From Amorphus coralli DSM 19760 (GTDB taxonomy: Bacteria; Pseudomonadota; Alphaproteobacteria; Rhizobiales; Amorphaceae), in NCBI RefSeq assembly GCF_000374525.1, contig NZ_KB894573.1:387745-451744 (forward strand): a stretch of DNA of 64,000 nt, given 5' to 3'. Shown here piece by piece: positions 26,682 through 35,345 of this stretch; positions within the stretch are counted from its first letter, which is position 1, and each line of letters opens with the position of its first letter. The position numbers and the translations under genes were made by a program. The notes below the pieces were generated by a model that was not told the origin of the DNA, did not search any database, and was given only the letters and a program-made list of their open reading frames with translations.

Positions 26682-27322
26682 GCGCAGCCACCACCGAAGG
26701 CCTGATCCTCGACACCGTCGAAATCCGCCGGGGCACCGAGACCTTGCTCGCTCTTTCCGCCTGCATCGCTCCGGGCGAGACGCTGTCCGTCATGGGGCCG
26801 TCCGGCAGCGGCAAGTCGACCCTCCTCGCCTGCGTCGCGGGCTTCCTTGCCCCGCCCTTCTCCGCCACCGGTCGCATCGGGCTCGACGGAGCCGATCTCA
26901 CCGCCCTGCCCGCCGCAGTCCGCCGCATCGGGCTGCTCTTTCAGGATCCGCTGCTCTTTCCCCACCTCACAGCCGGCGGCAACGTGCGCTTCGCGCTGCC
27001 GGCCGGAACGGCTCGCCGCGAGCGCACCGGCCTCGTCCGCACCGCCCTTGCCGAGGTGGGGCTCGCCGGCTTCGAGGATCGCGATCCCGCCACCCTGTCG
27101 GGCGGCGAGCAGGCCCGCGTCGCCATCGCCCGGGTGCTGGCCGCCCGCCCCCGCGCCCTGCTCCTCGACGAGCCCTTCTCCAAGCTCGACGCCGCCATGA
27201 AGGACCAGATCCGCGCGCTCGTCTTCACCACGGCCGCCGAGCGCCGCCTTCCGGTGCTCCTCGTCACCCACGACCCGGCTGACGCCGAGGCCGCCGGGGG
27301 ACGCATCGTCCGCCTCGCCTGA
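26678..27322 (+). CDS. ABC transporter ATP-binding protein, YnjD type
   Basis: ATPase of the importer, cytoplasmic side. In 214 residues: Walker A GPSGSGKST at about 39-47, Q-loop LFQDPLLF at about 87-94, signature LSGGEQARVAIAR near 144-156, Walker B LLLDEPF at about 166-172 and the switch His in THDPAD near 199. The ATG overlaps the permease stop as ATGA, so the three genes form one operon. It converges with bfr, with hairpins in the 104-base gap. Confidence 0.9.
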   Translation: MSAATTEGLILDTVEIRRGTETLLALSACIAPGETLSVMGPSGSGKSTLLACVAGFLAPPFSATGRIGLDGADLTALPAAVRRIGLLFQDPLLFPHLTAGGNVRFALPAGTARRERTGLVRTALAEVGLAGFEDRDPATLSGGEQARVAIARVLAARPRALLLDEPFSKLDAAMKDQIRALVFTTAAERRLPVLLVTHDPADAEAAGGRIVRLA

Positions 27323-27348
27323 CGATCTTTCCCTTGCCCGCGCGCACG

Positions 27349-27376
27349 AAAAAGGGCGGATGCCGCGCACCCGCCC
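27349..27376 (-). terminator. Rho-independent terminator of bfr
   Basis: Read on the minus strand, GGGCGG and CCGCCC form a 6-bp stem around an 11-base loop, followed directly by five T residues. It lies about 50 bases past the bfr stop. Confidence 0.55.
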
Positions 27377-27398
27377 CTGTCCGAAAGTCCGTGTTGCA

Positions 27399-27418
27399 CC
27401 CTCCGTCGAGACGGAGGG
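27399..27418. terminator. Perfect hairpin with tetraloop after bfr
   Basis: CCCTCCGT (27399-27406) and ACGGAGGG (27411-27418) enclose a CGAG loop. The 8-bp stem starts nine bases after the bfr stop and may stabilise the 3' end or help end transcription from either side. There is no T-run. Confidence 0.4.
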
Positions 27419-27426
27419 CGAAAGGC

Positions 27427-27912
27427 TTACTCGGCCTCGTTCGCCGGCGCCGCCTGCAGCAGGCAGTAGCGCTCCAGGCCGATCGATTCGAGAAGCTGAA
27501 GCTGCGTCTCGATGAAGTCGATGTGGCCTTCCTCGTCGGAGAGAAGCTTCTCGAACAGCGCCATGGACACGTAGTCTTCCTTGTCGTGGCAGAGCTTGCG
27601 GCCCTCACGATAGAGTTCCCGCGCCGACTGCTCCGCAGCGAGATCGCACTCCAGCACTTCCTTGACGTTCTGACCGATGCGCAGCGGCTCGAGCGTCTGC
27701 ATGTTCGGCAGGCCCTCGAGGAAGATGATGCGCGTCGCGAACTCGTCCGCGTGGTGCATCTCCTCGATGGACTCCTCGCGCTCCTTCTTGGCGAGCAGCG
27801 TGAAGCCCCAGTCGTCCAGCAGCCGGTAATGCAGCCAGTACTGGTTGATCGCCGTCAGCTCGCTCTTCAGGCCACGGTTCAGGTAGTCGATAACCTCGGG
27901 ATCGCCCTTCAT
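27427..27912 (-). CDS. bfr: Bacterioferritin
   Basis: A 24-mer haem-containing iron store. The 161-residue protein starts [12 protein letters not shown] as usual. It has the di-iron ligands (E18, E51, H54, E94, E127, H130 by pattern, the latter pair in DEEGH) and Met52, which binds haem between subunits. This Met marks it as bacterioferritin, not ferritin. The ATG at 27912 has GGAG upstream. An Irr-like dyad lies 32-48 bases before the start, so iron-dependent control is expected. A terminator follows. Confidence 0.95.
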   Translation of the reverse strand: MKGDPEVIDYLNRGLKSELTAINQYWLHYRLLDDWGFTLLAKKEREESIEEMHHADEFATRIIFLEGLPNMQTLEPLRIGQNVKEVLECDLAAEQSARELYREGRKLCHDKEDYVSMALFEKLLSDEEGHIDFIETQLQLLESIGLERYCLLQAAPANEAE

Positions 27913-27934
27913 ACCGGCTCACTCCGCTCTCTGT

Positions 27935-27965
27935 CGGTTTAGAATTGGAATTATTCCAATAACCG
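27935..27965 (-). promoter_or_regulatory. Irr-like iron control element upstream of bfr
   Basis: ATTGGAA-TTA-TTCCAAT (27944-27960) is a perfect 7-3-7 palindrome with the GAA-N3-TTC core of Irr iron control elements. Outer CGGTT (27935-27939) and AACCG (27961-27965) extend the dyad with a four-base offset. Irr is known to repress bfr at low iron in several Hyphomicrobiales; application here is inference. Confidence 0.6.
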
Positions 27966-28077
27966 GCAGAAACACGTCCGTCCAGTGTCGATCCGCGAAA
28001 TGACGAAAAAATTCGCGCATAACAGTCAGGATTTCGCCCGCCGCGCGCACACCGTACGCGGACGGCCGGTTTCCGGC

Positions 28078-28707
28078 CTATTTCGAGTAGACGTGGATGC
28101 GGTGCAGGATCGTCAGGGACTCACCCGGCATGCCCGGAAAGGGCGGAGTCGATTCCACGTGCCGCCAGCGCCCATCGAAGCGCAGAGCCTCGATGACCTC
28201 GCCATAGCCCGGATCGATGCCCTCGTCGGCGCGCAGCGAGAAGATGATCCGCCCGCCCGGCCGGACGATGCGCAGCATCTCCTCGAACGCCTCGGGGCCG
28301 GCGTGTCCGGGCGTCAGCGTGCCGACGCAGGTGATAGCGGCGAAGCTGTCGTCCTCGAAATCGAGCCGGTCGCCGAGCCGCATGGACTTCAGGTCCTGGT
28401 AGACGCCCTTCTGGTCCGCCACCGTCAGCATCTCGTCTGAAAGGTCGATACCGACGATGGGATCGAACCCGATCAGCGAGAGGAACTGTCCGACCAGGCC
28501 CGTACCGCAGCCCGCGTCGAGGATTGCGCCGTCGCCCGTTGCGACATGGCGCGCGGCAAGCGTTGCCGCCACGCCGGGCAACAGGTAGCCGCACTTGGCG
28601 AGATCGCTCTCATAGTCGTTGGCCCAGGCCGAATAGGCTGACCTCCGCTCCTGATCCGACGTGGCCCCGTAGACCTGGGCCAGGCGTTCGGTGGCGGATT
28701 CAGACAT
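28078..28707 (-). CDS. Class I SAM-dependent methyltransferase
   Basis: A 209-residue methyltransferase of the general class I fold. SAM-binding motif LDAGCGTGLVG is at about 63-73, the acidic residue after strand 2 in GIDLSDEML at about 86-94, and the post-motif RPGGRIIFSLR near 149-159. The N-terminus (YGATSDQERRSAYSAWANDYE) resembles the Williams-Beuren syndrome protein 27-like methyltransferases. Substrate is unknown. It is a single gene with 188 gene-free bases between it and hemY, which lies upstream on the same strand. Confidence 0.8.
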   Translation of the reverse strand: MSESATERLAQVYGATSDQERRSAYSAWANDYESDLAKCGYLLPGVAATLAARHVATGDGAILDAGCGTGLVGQFLSLIGFDPIVGIDLSDEMLTVADQKGVYQDLKSMRLGDRLDFEDDSFAAITCVGTLTPGHAGPEAFEEMLRIVRPGGRIIFSLRADEGIDPGYGEVIEALRFDGRWRHVESTPPFPGMPGESLTILHRIHVYSK

Positions 28708-28895
28708 GCGGGTCTCCTTGGCTGGAACTGGGCGACGTTACGCCACCGCGGACGGTCCGACCTCATCGATGCGGACCCCGCCGAAGCGCATTCGACTGCG
28801 TGTGCTGGTTGGCGGGACCATACCGGTTCCTCGCCGGATGGCCAAATCCGCACGAGGTGCGCTCCGGCCCGGGCAACCGGCCGGAGCCGCGCGCA

Positions 28896-30665
28896 TCAGT
28901 TGAAGAAACGCATCCGCCGCTTGCCCTCGGAAGGCTCCTGCTCCCCGCCGTCCGGACCCGGATCGTCGGGCGGCGTCTCCAGCGGGAAGCGCACGGTTTC
29001 AGGCCCCTTGTGGCCATTGGCCTCGTCCGCCGCCTTCTCGGTCTCCGTGGTCCCGGTGGCGGGATCGCCCACGGGTTTCACGTCGGTCACGTTCTCCTCC
29101 GCAACCGGAGTGGACGCGGGCGCGGGCGGCGGCACGATCTCTTCCGGCTCCACCGGCTTCGCGGCCGGTGCCGCCGGGGCGGGCTCGGCGGATGCGCCCA
29201 TCGGGTCGGCAATCGGCGGCGCGGGTTCTGCCGGCGCCGGCTTGGCCGGGGCCGCCGTGGTTGAAACCGCAACCACCGCCGCTTCGGCCGAGGCCGGTGC
29301 CGAGGACGGGACCGTCTTCAGGGCAGTGGCCGGCGCCGCAGCCATAAGCGCCTCGTCGATCGGCGGTTCGATCACCGTGCCAAGCGCCTCGTAGGGCACC
29401 CGCCATTCGAACGCATCGAGGCGACCGGTCACCGGCGAGACCGGCGCCCAGCTTTCCGACACGATGCCGTCGGCGGTCCAGGCCGGATCCTTCGGCGCCC
29501 GCACGGCCCGCGACAGCCATTCGCGCACGCGGCCCTGGTCGTTGGTCTCCGCTTCCTCCAGCTCCGCCATCAGGAGGCAGGCCCGCTGGGTCGGATGGTC
29601 GTTCAGCACCGGCCGCATGGCGGTGCGCGCCTCGTCGAACTCGCGGGCGTCGATCGCCGCCTCTGCCACCGCGAAGGCGCCCTCGTTGCTCTGCGGCTGC
29701 AGCGCGGCCAGCGTGCGCACCCGCTTCAGCCGGTCGCGGGCCGCGTCGCCCTGGCGGATGTGGGCGTAAGCCTCCGCGAGGTCGGGGTGCGGGGTGCGCT
29801 TCCAGGTCTGCTCGATCACCTTGGTCGCCCGGCGGACGTCGCCGAGACGCGCCAGAACCCGTCCCGCCACGGCGGCGGCCGGCACCAGGTCCTGGGCCAG
29901 GCTGTGCGCCTCCAGCGCCAGGGCGCGGCACTTCTCTGGCTCGCCCATTTCCAGTTCCAGAGCGCGGGCGGTCAAGAGCACCGCCTTGCGCCGGCGGGCG
30001 GTCGGCTTGTCCACCAGCTTGTTGTGGGCGTTGCGGTCGAGGATGCGGGTCGCCTCCTCCCAGTTGCGCTCCGCAGCGGCGTGCTCGAACTGGGCGCTGG
30101 CCGCCCACGGAAGGCTCGGCGCCAGCTCCGCCGCCTCGTTGGCGTAGTGCTTGGCGGCTTCCGCCTCACCCTCGCGGCTCGCCTCCACGTAGAGGCCGTG
30201 CAGGCCGAGAAGCTGCGTGTCGCGGTCTTCCAGCATCGTCTCGAAGACCGTGCGCGCCTGCGCCCTGTCGCCGCCAAGCTGCGCCGTCTGCGCCTCCAGC
30301 AGAGCCACGGCCGGCTCGTTGGGCAGCGTGCGACGCGCCTCGCTCGCATAGCGGCGCGCCAGCCGGTGATCGCCGGCCCCCACCGCGATGAGCCCATTGG
30401 ACAACGCCCGGTAGCCCTTGTCCTTCTTGCGGCGGGAGAAGAAGCGCGACATGCGCCCCGGCGTGTGGACGATCGCCCGGAACAGCGACCACAGGATGAT
30501 CGCCACCGCGATGACGGCGATCAGCGCGGCCATCGCGACCGTTGTCGAGGTCTGGATCTCGTAGCCCAGCCAGGTGATGTCGACAGCACCGGGCCGGTCG
30601 GCGATCCAGGCACCGCCAAGGGCCAGCGCGAAAACGACGAGCAGAAAGACTAGCAGGCGAATCAT
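28896..30665 (-). CDS. hemY: HemY-type membrane tetratricopeptide protein
   Basis: The proteobacterial HemY (not the Bacillus oxidase of that name): an inner-membrane protein of unclear role tied to haem synthesis. It has 589 residues. Two transmembrane helices lie at about 3-22 and 42-62 and a HemY N-terminal domain at about 25-135. Degenerate TPR helices extend to about 420, followed by a Pro/Ala/Glu-rich tail of about 140 residues that looks disordered. The last residues are basic (GKRRMRFFN). It is the final gene of the hemC-hemD-mic60-hemY operon, 18 bases after the mitofilin gene. Confidence 0.88.
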   Translation of the reverse strand: MIRLLVFLLVVFALALGGAWIADRPGAVDITWLGYEIQTSTTVAMAALIAVIAVAIILWSLFRAIVHTPGRMSRFFSRRKKDKGYRALSNGLIAVGAGDHRLARRYASEARRTLPNEPAVALLEAQTAQLGGDRAQARTVFETMLEDRDTQLLGLHGLYVEASREGEAEAAKHYANEAAELAPSLPWAASAQFEHAAAERNWEEATRILDRNAHNKLVDKPTARRRKAVLLTARALELEMGEPEKCRALALEAHSLAQDLVPAAAVAGRVLARLGDVRRATKVIEQTWKRTPHPDLAEAYAHIRQGDAARDRLKRVRTLAALQPQSNEGAFAVAEAAIDAREFDEARTAMRPVLNDHPTQRACLLMAELEEAETNDQGRVREWLSRAVRAPKDPAWTADGIVSESWAPVSPVTGRLDAFEWRVPYEALGTVIEPPIDEALMAAAPATALKTVPSSAPASAEAAVVAVSTTAAPAKPAPAEPAPPIADPMGASAEPAPAAPAAKPVEPEEIVPPPAPASTPVAEENVTDVKPVGDPATGTTETEKAADEANGHKGPETVRFPLETPPDDPGPDGGEQEPSEGKRRMRFFN

Positions 30666-30683
30666 GGTCTCGTATCCGCTCGA

Positions 30684-32381
30684 TCAGTTTCCGGGGGCGG
30701 TGGAGGCGGCGGGCGCCGGCTGCGGGGCAGCCGATGGGTCTTGGGAGAGGCTGGCCAGCACGTCCTGGGTGACCTTGGCCACCAGCGCATCGGCCGCAAC
30801 GCGCGCCGCGACCTGGTCGTGCCAGGTCTTCGACGCCGCCTGGGCCGGTTCCGGCAGCTTGGTCCAGTCGGATGCGGCCGCGGCCAGATCGCCCTTGTCC
30901 AGGTCGGCACGGATCTGGTCCAGCGTGGCGCTGACGCCGCCATCTTCCGGCGCGTCGGTGCGACGCACCTTCACCAGCGACTCCGCGTTGGCGAGCAGGC
31001 CGGCCATGAAGCCCTCGTCCTGCGCCCCGCCGCGCACGGTGTCCCGGATCGAGTCCTCGACCTCGGGGAAGGCTGCAACGAGGGCCCGCCGTGTCGGCAG
31101 CCCCGTTTCGGCATAGGCATCCAGCGGCGCGACGATGGAGGGATCCTCCAGCCGCGTCTTCACCGCGGCAAGCGCCGGGGCATAGGGCTCGCCGGTCCTG
31201 AGCGCCTCGTCGAGCACCGCGGTGGAGAGTGCCAGTGCGGCGGCCTCGCGCGGACCGGTACCGCCGACGATCTTTTCCAGTTCCGTCACCCGCGACGACA
31301 GGTCGGACACCGTGCCGGACAGCTGCTGCAGCGACGACTGGAGAGCCGCCTGCGCGGTTTTGAGGCTTTCGATGGACTGCTGCATGGGCGCGATGGCGGC
31401 ATTCGCCTTGCCGGCCTCGGCTGCCGCGTTTCCCGCGGCGCTTGCGGCCTGGTTCGCGGCATCGCTGGCCTTTGAGACCCCGTCGCGCAGCGCCTGGAGA
31501 TCGTTCTGCGACACGGCGGGCGGGGCGTTCGCGACGTCCGTCACCTGCGATTCCAGCGCGCTCACCCGGCCGGGCAGATCAGAGCCCATGCCCTCGACCT
31601 GTGCCTTGAGGCCCTCGATATCCTGCTGCAGATCGTTGACGGCCTGCGCGGCTTCACCGCCGCCGGAGCCGGCATTCTCCACCCGCCGTTCCAACGTAGC
31701 GATGCGACTTTCCACCGACGGAGCCCCACCCTGGGCAACGGTGCGCGGCCCCGAACCGGGCGCGCCAAGCAGTCCGGCGTCGATGGCGATGTAGCCGGCG
31801 CCCACAACGAGGACCGCCGCCACCACCGCCGTGACGATGGCGCCGCCAAGCCCGATGCCGTCCGACTGCCGCGGCGGCGCAGGCGTGGCAGCGACATCGC
31901 TGTCGTCACCCCCGCCGTCTCCGGCAGGCGAGCCGGAGCCCGCCGACGATTTCTTCGAGGCTCCGTCCGCCGCGTTTTTGTCCGTCTTCGTTTCGGTCGA
32001 TTTCGGGGCGTCGCCCGCCTTTGCCGCGTCGCCTTCGGCGCTGGTGCCCAGTGTCATGCCGGCCGCGCCGCTCTTGGCCGGACCGACGCTCGGCACCGGG
32101 CTCGACGCCTTGCCGGACGTGGTGGATGCCGTGGCTGAGCCCTTGGGCTGGCCGTCGTCCTTGCGCTTGGTGCCGTCCTTCGGCTTCGCGGCGTCGGCAG
32201 CGGACTTGGCAGTTCCCGCGTCGCCGGCCTTGGGATCCTTCTGGCCTCCCTTCTCGTCCTTGGACGGGTCGGCTGACCCGGACGTGCGCGGCTCGACCTC
32301 CGAGGCCGACAGGTCGAGCACCGGCGGGGTCTTCCGGCCGCTTCCGCCCTTCGGATCGCTCGGATCATTCGTCGCCGCCAT
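30684..32381 (-). CDS. Mitofilin/Mic60 homologue of alphaproteobacteria
   Basis: A 565-residue envelope protein homologous to mitochondrial Mic60, which shapes inner membranes and contact sites. Residues 1 to about 170 are Lys/Asp/Ala/Ser-rich and probably disordered. One transmembrane helix follows at about 175-204. Residues 220-385 form a coiled coil, and the C-terminal part (about 400-545) is the mitofilin signature region. Alphaproteobacterial Mic60 genes are known to sit between haem genes as here. Sequence conservation is low, so the call relies on architecture and place. Confidence 0.82.
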   Translation of the reverse strand: MAATNDPSDPKGGSGRKTPPVLDLSASEVEPRTSGSADPSKDEKGGQKDPKAGDAGTAKSAADAAKPKDGTKRKDDGQPKGSATASTTSGKASSPVPSVGPAKSGAAGMTLGTSAEGDAAKAGDAPKSTETKTDKNAADGASKKSSAGSGSPAGDGGGDDSDVAATPAPPRQSDGIGLGGAIVTAVVAAVLVVGAGYIAIDAGLLGAPGSGPRTVAQGGAPSVESRIATLERRVENAGSGGGEAAQAVNDLQQDIEGLKAQVEGMGSDLPGRVSALESQVTDVANAPPAVSQNDLQALRDGVSKASDAANQAASAAGNAAAEAGKANAAIAPMQQSIESLKTAQAALQSSLQQLSGTVSDLSSRVTELEKIVGGTGPREAAALALSTAVLDEALRTGEPYAPALAAVKTRLEDPSIVAPLDAYAETGLPTRRALVAAFPEVEDSIRDTVRGGAQDEGFMAGLLANAESLVKVRRTDAPEDGGVSATLDQIRADLDKGDLAAAASDWTKLPEPAQAASKTWHDQVAARVAADALVAKVTQDVLASLSQDPSAAPQPAPAASTAPGN

Positions 32382-32491
32382 TGCTCACCCCGTCCTCGTG
32401 CTGGCCCTGGTCGAACACTATCGTCGCCTCGGCCCCGGTTATACACCAATTCTCATCTGCCGCCGTCCGGGAGACCCCGTAGACGGCCTCT

Positions 32492-33226
32492 TCACCGTCG
32501 ATCGGCGGACGGCCATTGCCGCGTAAGCAGCGCCAGAAGCGCCTCCTGGTCCGGCCGCTCCGCCACGATGATCCGGCGGGCGCCGGCTCCGCGCAGCACA
32601 TCGGCCACCGACTCCGACAGGCACGCGTGGTTGATCTCGGCGAGCGCCGCCCCGACGCCCGCGCGGTCCGCGAGCCTCACCAGCGTCTCCGCCGAACGCG
32701 GCGAAAAGGACAATGCTGTGTCGATGTCCCCCTCCTTCAGGCCCGCGCTCGCCTCTGCCGTGAGCGCGGAGGCCGTCTCCGCGCGGTAGCAGACGCGCAG
32801 GTCGACGACCGTTCCGGCTTCCGCCAAAAGGCCGGCCAGGTCGCCGCTGCGGTCACGCCCCGCCAGGTAGAGAACGGCCCGGGGGCGATTTGGATCCGCC
32901 GCGAGCGTCGCAGCCAGGTCGGCGACCGTGCCACCGGCCGATCGGACGTCCCGGAAACCGGCCGCGCGCGCGGCTTCCGCCGTGGCGTCCCCCACCGTCA
33001 CCGTCGGCATGGCGATCACCCGGGCGAGCTCCGGGTGCCGCGCCAGGGCGCGCACCGCCCCACGGCTCGTCAACACCAGCGCCTTCGCATCGCCGGGATC
33101 CAGAGAGACGGTGGGGTCCGGCACGATATCGAGAAGCGGCGACAGGACCGGCTCGTGGCCCATCGCGGCAAGGCGCTCCGCCGTCTCCTCGGCCTGGGGA
33201 AGCGGCCGGGTGACGAGGATGCGCAT
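32492..33226 (-). CDS. hemD: Uroporphyrinogen-III synthase
   Basis: Closes and inverts ring D of hydroxymethylbilane to uroporphyrinogen III. The 244-residue protein is divergent as HemD proteins are. The typical pieces are VTRPLPQAEETAERL at the N-terminus, LTSRGAVRAL near 52-61, YLAGRDRSGDL at about 120-130 and FSPRSAETL near 174-182. It starts three bases after the hemC stop, which implies coupled translation. The mitofilin gene follows after 110 bases. Confidence 0.9.
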   Translation of the reverse strand: MRILVTRPLPQAEETAERLAAMGHEPVLSPLLDIVPDPTVSLDPGDAKALVLTSRGAVRALARHPELARVIAMPTVTVGDATAEAARAAGFRDVRSAGGTVADLAATLAADPNRPRAVLYLAGRDRSGDLAGLLAEAGTVVDLRVCYRAETASALTAEASAGLKEGDIDTALSFSPRSAETLVRLADRAGVGAALAEINHACLSESVADVLRGAGARRIIVAERPDQEALLALLTRQWPSADRR

Positions 33227-33229
33227 GGC

Positions 33230-34153
33230 TCAGACCCAGTCCACGAAGAATTCGGGGCCACCCCGCGCCTTCAGCTCGCGACCGACCGCGCGGCCGATCT
33301 CGGGCGCGTCCGCCGCCTTGCCATCGAGCACCATCTCCTCGACGCGGGCGCCGTCCGGAGTGGCGATCAGGCCGTGCAGGGACAAACCGTCGCCGCTGAG
33401 CGTCGCATGGCCGGCGATGGGCGTGCGGCAGGAGCCATCCAGGGTTTCCAGGAAGGCGCGCTCGGCGGCGAGCGAGGTGGCGGTCGCCCGATCGAGCAGC
33501 GGCCCCAGCGCTTCCAGCACCGGGGCATCCTGCTCGCGAGTCTCGATGGCGATGGCGCCCTGGCCCAGCGCCGGCGGAAACCGCTCCATGTCCAGCACCG
33601 AGGTGGCGATATCGGGCCGTCCGAGACGGTTGAGGCCGGCCATGGCGAGCAGCGTCGCGTCCACCTCGCCGGCCTCCAGCTTGCGCAGCCGGGACTGCAC
33701 GTTGCCGCGGAAGTTCACCACCTGGAGATCCGGCCGCAGCCGCTTCGCCAGCGCGCCCCGCCTGAGGCTCGCCGTGCCCACGACCGCGCCCTCGGGCAGG
33801 TCGTCGAAGGTCTTCGCCTTCAGCGAGATGAAGGCGTCACGCACGTCCTCGCGCGGCAGGTAGCCGGCCAGCGCCAGCCCGTCGGGCAGTACCGTCGGCA
33901 CGTCCTTGGCGGAATGCACCGCCAGGTCCAGCGAGCCGTCGAGCAGGCCGTCCTCGATTTCCTTGGTGAACAGCCCCTTGCCGCCGAGCTCCGACAGCGG
34001 CCGGTCGAGCACCTTGTCGCCGGTGGTCTTGATGACCACGACCTCCACCGCGTCCGGGTCGAAGCCCGACGAGGCGACGAGCCCGTCGCGCACGGCGTGG
34101 GCCTGGGCGAGCGCCAGCGGGCTGCCGCGGGTTCCGATGCGAATCCGTTTCAA
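33230..34153 (-). CDS. hemC: Porphobilinogen deaminase (hydroxymethylbilane synthase)
   Basis: Polymerises four porphobilinogens into hydroxymethylbilane in haem synthesis. The 307-residue protein opens with IRIGTRGSPLALAQA. It has the catalytic Asp in HSAKDVPT at about 80-87 and the cofactor-binding Cys242 in DGSCRTPIAG. The start codon appears to be TTG at 34153, with GAGAG just upstream; no in-frame ATG or GTG gives the conserved N-terminus. It diverges from tsaD, a common order, and heads the haem operon. Confidence 0.95.
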   Translation of the reverse strand: MKRIRIGTRGSPLALAQAHAVRDGLVASSGFDPDAVEVVVIKTTGDKVLDRPLSELGGKGLFTKEIEDGLLDGSLDLAVHSAKDVPTVLPDGLALAGYLPREDVRDAFISLKAKTFDDLPEGAVVGTASLRRGALAKRLRPDLQVVNFRGNVQSRLRKLEAGEVDATLLAMAGLNRLGRPDIATSVLDMERFPPALGQGAIAIETREQDAPVLEALGPLLDRATATSLAAERAFLETLDGSCRTPIAGHATLSGDGLSLHGLIATPDGARVEEMVLDGKAADAPEIGRAVGRELKARGGPEFFVDWV

Positions 34154-34266
34154 CTCTCAAGTCCAATTGCAAGAAGTGCGCTTCCGATGCTAACCGCATG
34201 GGACGAAGTCACGGACCATAACGACGCGCCCTCCGGTGGCCAAGCCGCTTGGCGCCGGCGGATCGC

Positions 34267-35343
34267 ATGATCGTACTCGGCATCGAAACAAGCTGCGACG
34301 AAACCGCGGCGGGCATCGTCTCCTGCGACGCGCCCGGCGAGGGCCGGATCCTGTCCGACGTCATCCGGGGCCAGGTCGAGGAACACCGTGCCTTCGGCGG
34401 CGTCGTGCCGGAGATCGCCGCCCGCGCCCATGTAGAGGTGGTCGACACCGTGGTCCAGGCCGCGATGCAAGACGCCGGCCTCACCTTCGCCGACCTCGAC
34501 CTTGTCGCCGCCACCGCCGGCCCGGGCCTGATCGGCGGCCTGCTCGTCGGCCTGACCACCGGCAAGGCCGTCGCCTCCGCAGCCCGGCTGCCGTTCCGCG
34601 CCATCAACCATCTGGAGGCCCACGCGCTCACCGCGCGGCTCACCGACGGCGTCGACTTTCCGTACCTGCTGCTGCTCGTATCCGGCGGTCACAGCCAGTT
34701 CATCCTCGTGGAAGGCGTCAGCCGCTACCGGCGCTGGGGCACCACCATCGACGATGCCCTCGGCGAGGCCTTCGACAAGACCGCCAAGCTGCTTGGCCTC
34801 GGCTATCCCGGCGGCCCCGAGGTGGAACGCCGCGCCGCAACCGGCGATGCCACCCGCTTCGCCTTCCCCCGCCCCCTCGCCGACCGGCCCGATCTCGCCT
34901 TCTCCTTCGCCGGCCTGAAGACCGCCGTGCGTCTCGCCGCGCTGCAGACCGACCCGCTCGACGACCAGGCGATCGCCGACATCTGCGCCAGTTTCCAGGC
35001 GGCGATCGCCGACATCCTCGCCATCAAGTCGGCCCGGGCGCTGGCCCGCTTCCGCGACGAGACCGGTTCCGACACCCCCGCCCTCGTCGCGGCCGGCGGC
35101 GTCGCCTCCAACACCGCCGTCCGCGCCGCGCTGGAGCGAACCGCCCGCGAAGCCGGCGGCCGTCTCGTGGTGCCGCCGCCACGCCTGTGCACCGACAACG
35201 GCGTGATGATCGCCTGGGCCGGCGCCGAACGCGCCATGGCCGGCCTCGACGACGATCCCGGCCTCACCGCCCGCCCCCGCTGGCCGCTGGATGCCGACGC
35301 AGCCCCCCTCGTCGGCCACGGCCGGCTCGGCGTGAAGGTCTGA
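34267..35343 (+). CDS. tsaD: tRNA N6-threonylcarbamoyladenosine transferase subunit
   Basis: TsaD transfers the threonylcarbamoyl group to A37 of ANN-decoding tRNAs, working with TsaB and TsaE. The 358-residue protein starts [15 protein letters not shown]. It has the metal-binding HxxxH (HLEAHAL) at about 113-119 and the ASKHA nucleotide motifs SGGHSQ and AAGGVASN. The ATG at 34267 gives the family's N-terminus; an in-frame TTG at 34249 is less likely. gpsA begins two bases after its stop. Confidence 0.96.
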   Translation: MIVLGIETSCDETAAGIVSCDAPGEGRILSDVIRGQVEEHRAFGGVVPEIAARAHVEVVDTVVQAAMQDAGLTFADLDLVAATAGPGLIGGLLVGLTTGKAVASAARLPFRAINHLEAHALTARLTDGVDFPYLLLLVSGGHSQFILVEGVSRYRRWGTTIDDALGEAFDKTAKLLGLGYPGGPEVERRAATGDATRFAFPRPLADRPDLAFSFAGLKTAVRLAALQTDPLDDQAIADICASFQAAIADILAIKSARALARFRDETGSDTPALVAAGGVASNTAVRAALERTAREAGGRLVVPPPRLCTDNGVMIAWAGAERAMAGLDDDPGLTARPRWPLDADAAPLVGHGRLGVKV

Positions 35344-35345
35344 CC

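Noticed and set aside
34236-35345. 370-codon upstream extension of gpsA
   Set aside because: It overlaps tsaD in another frame, is Arg/Pro-rich shadow sequence, and GpsA begins normally at 35346.
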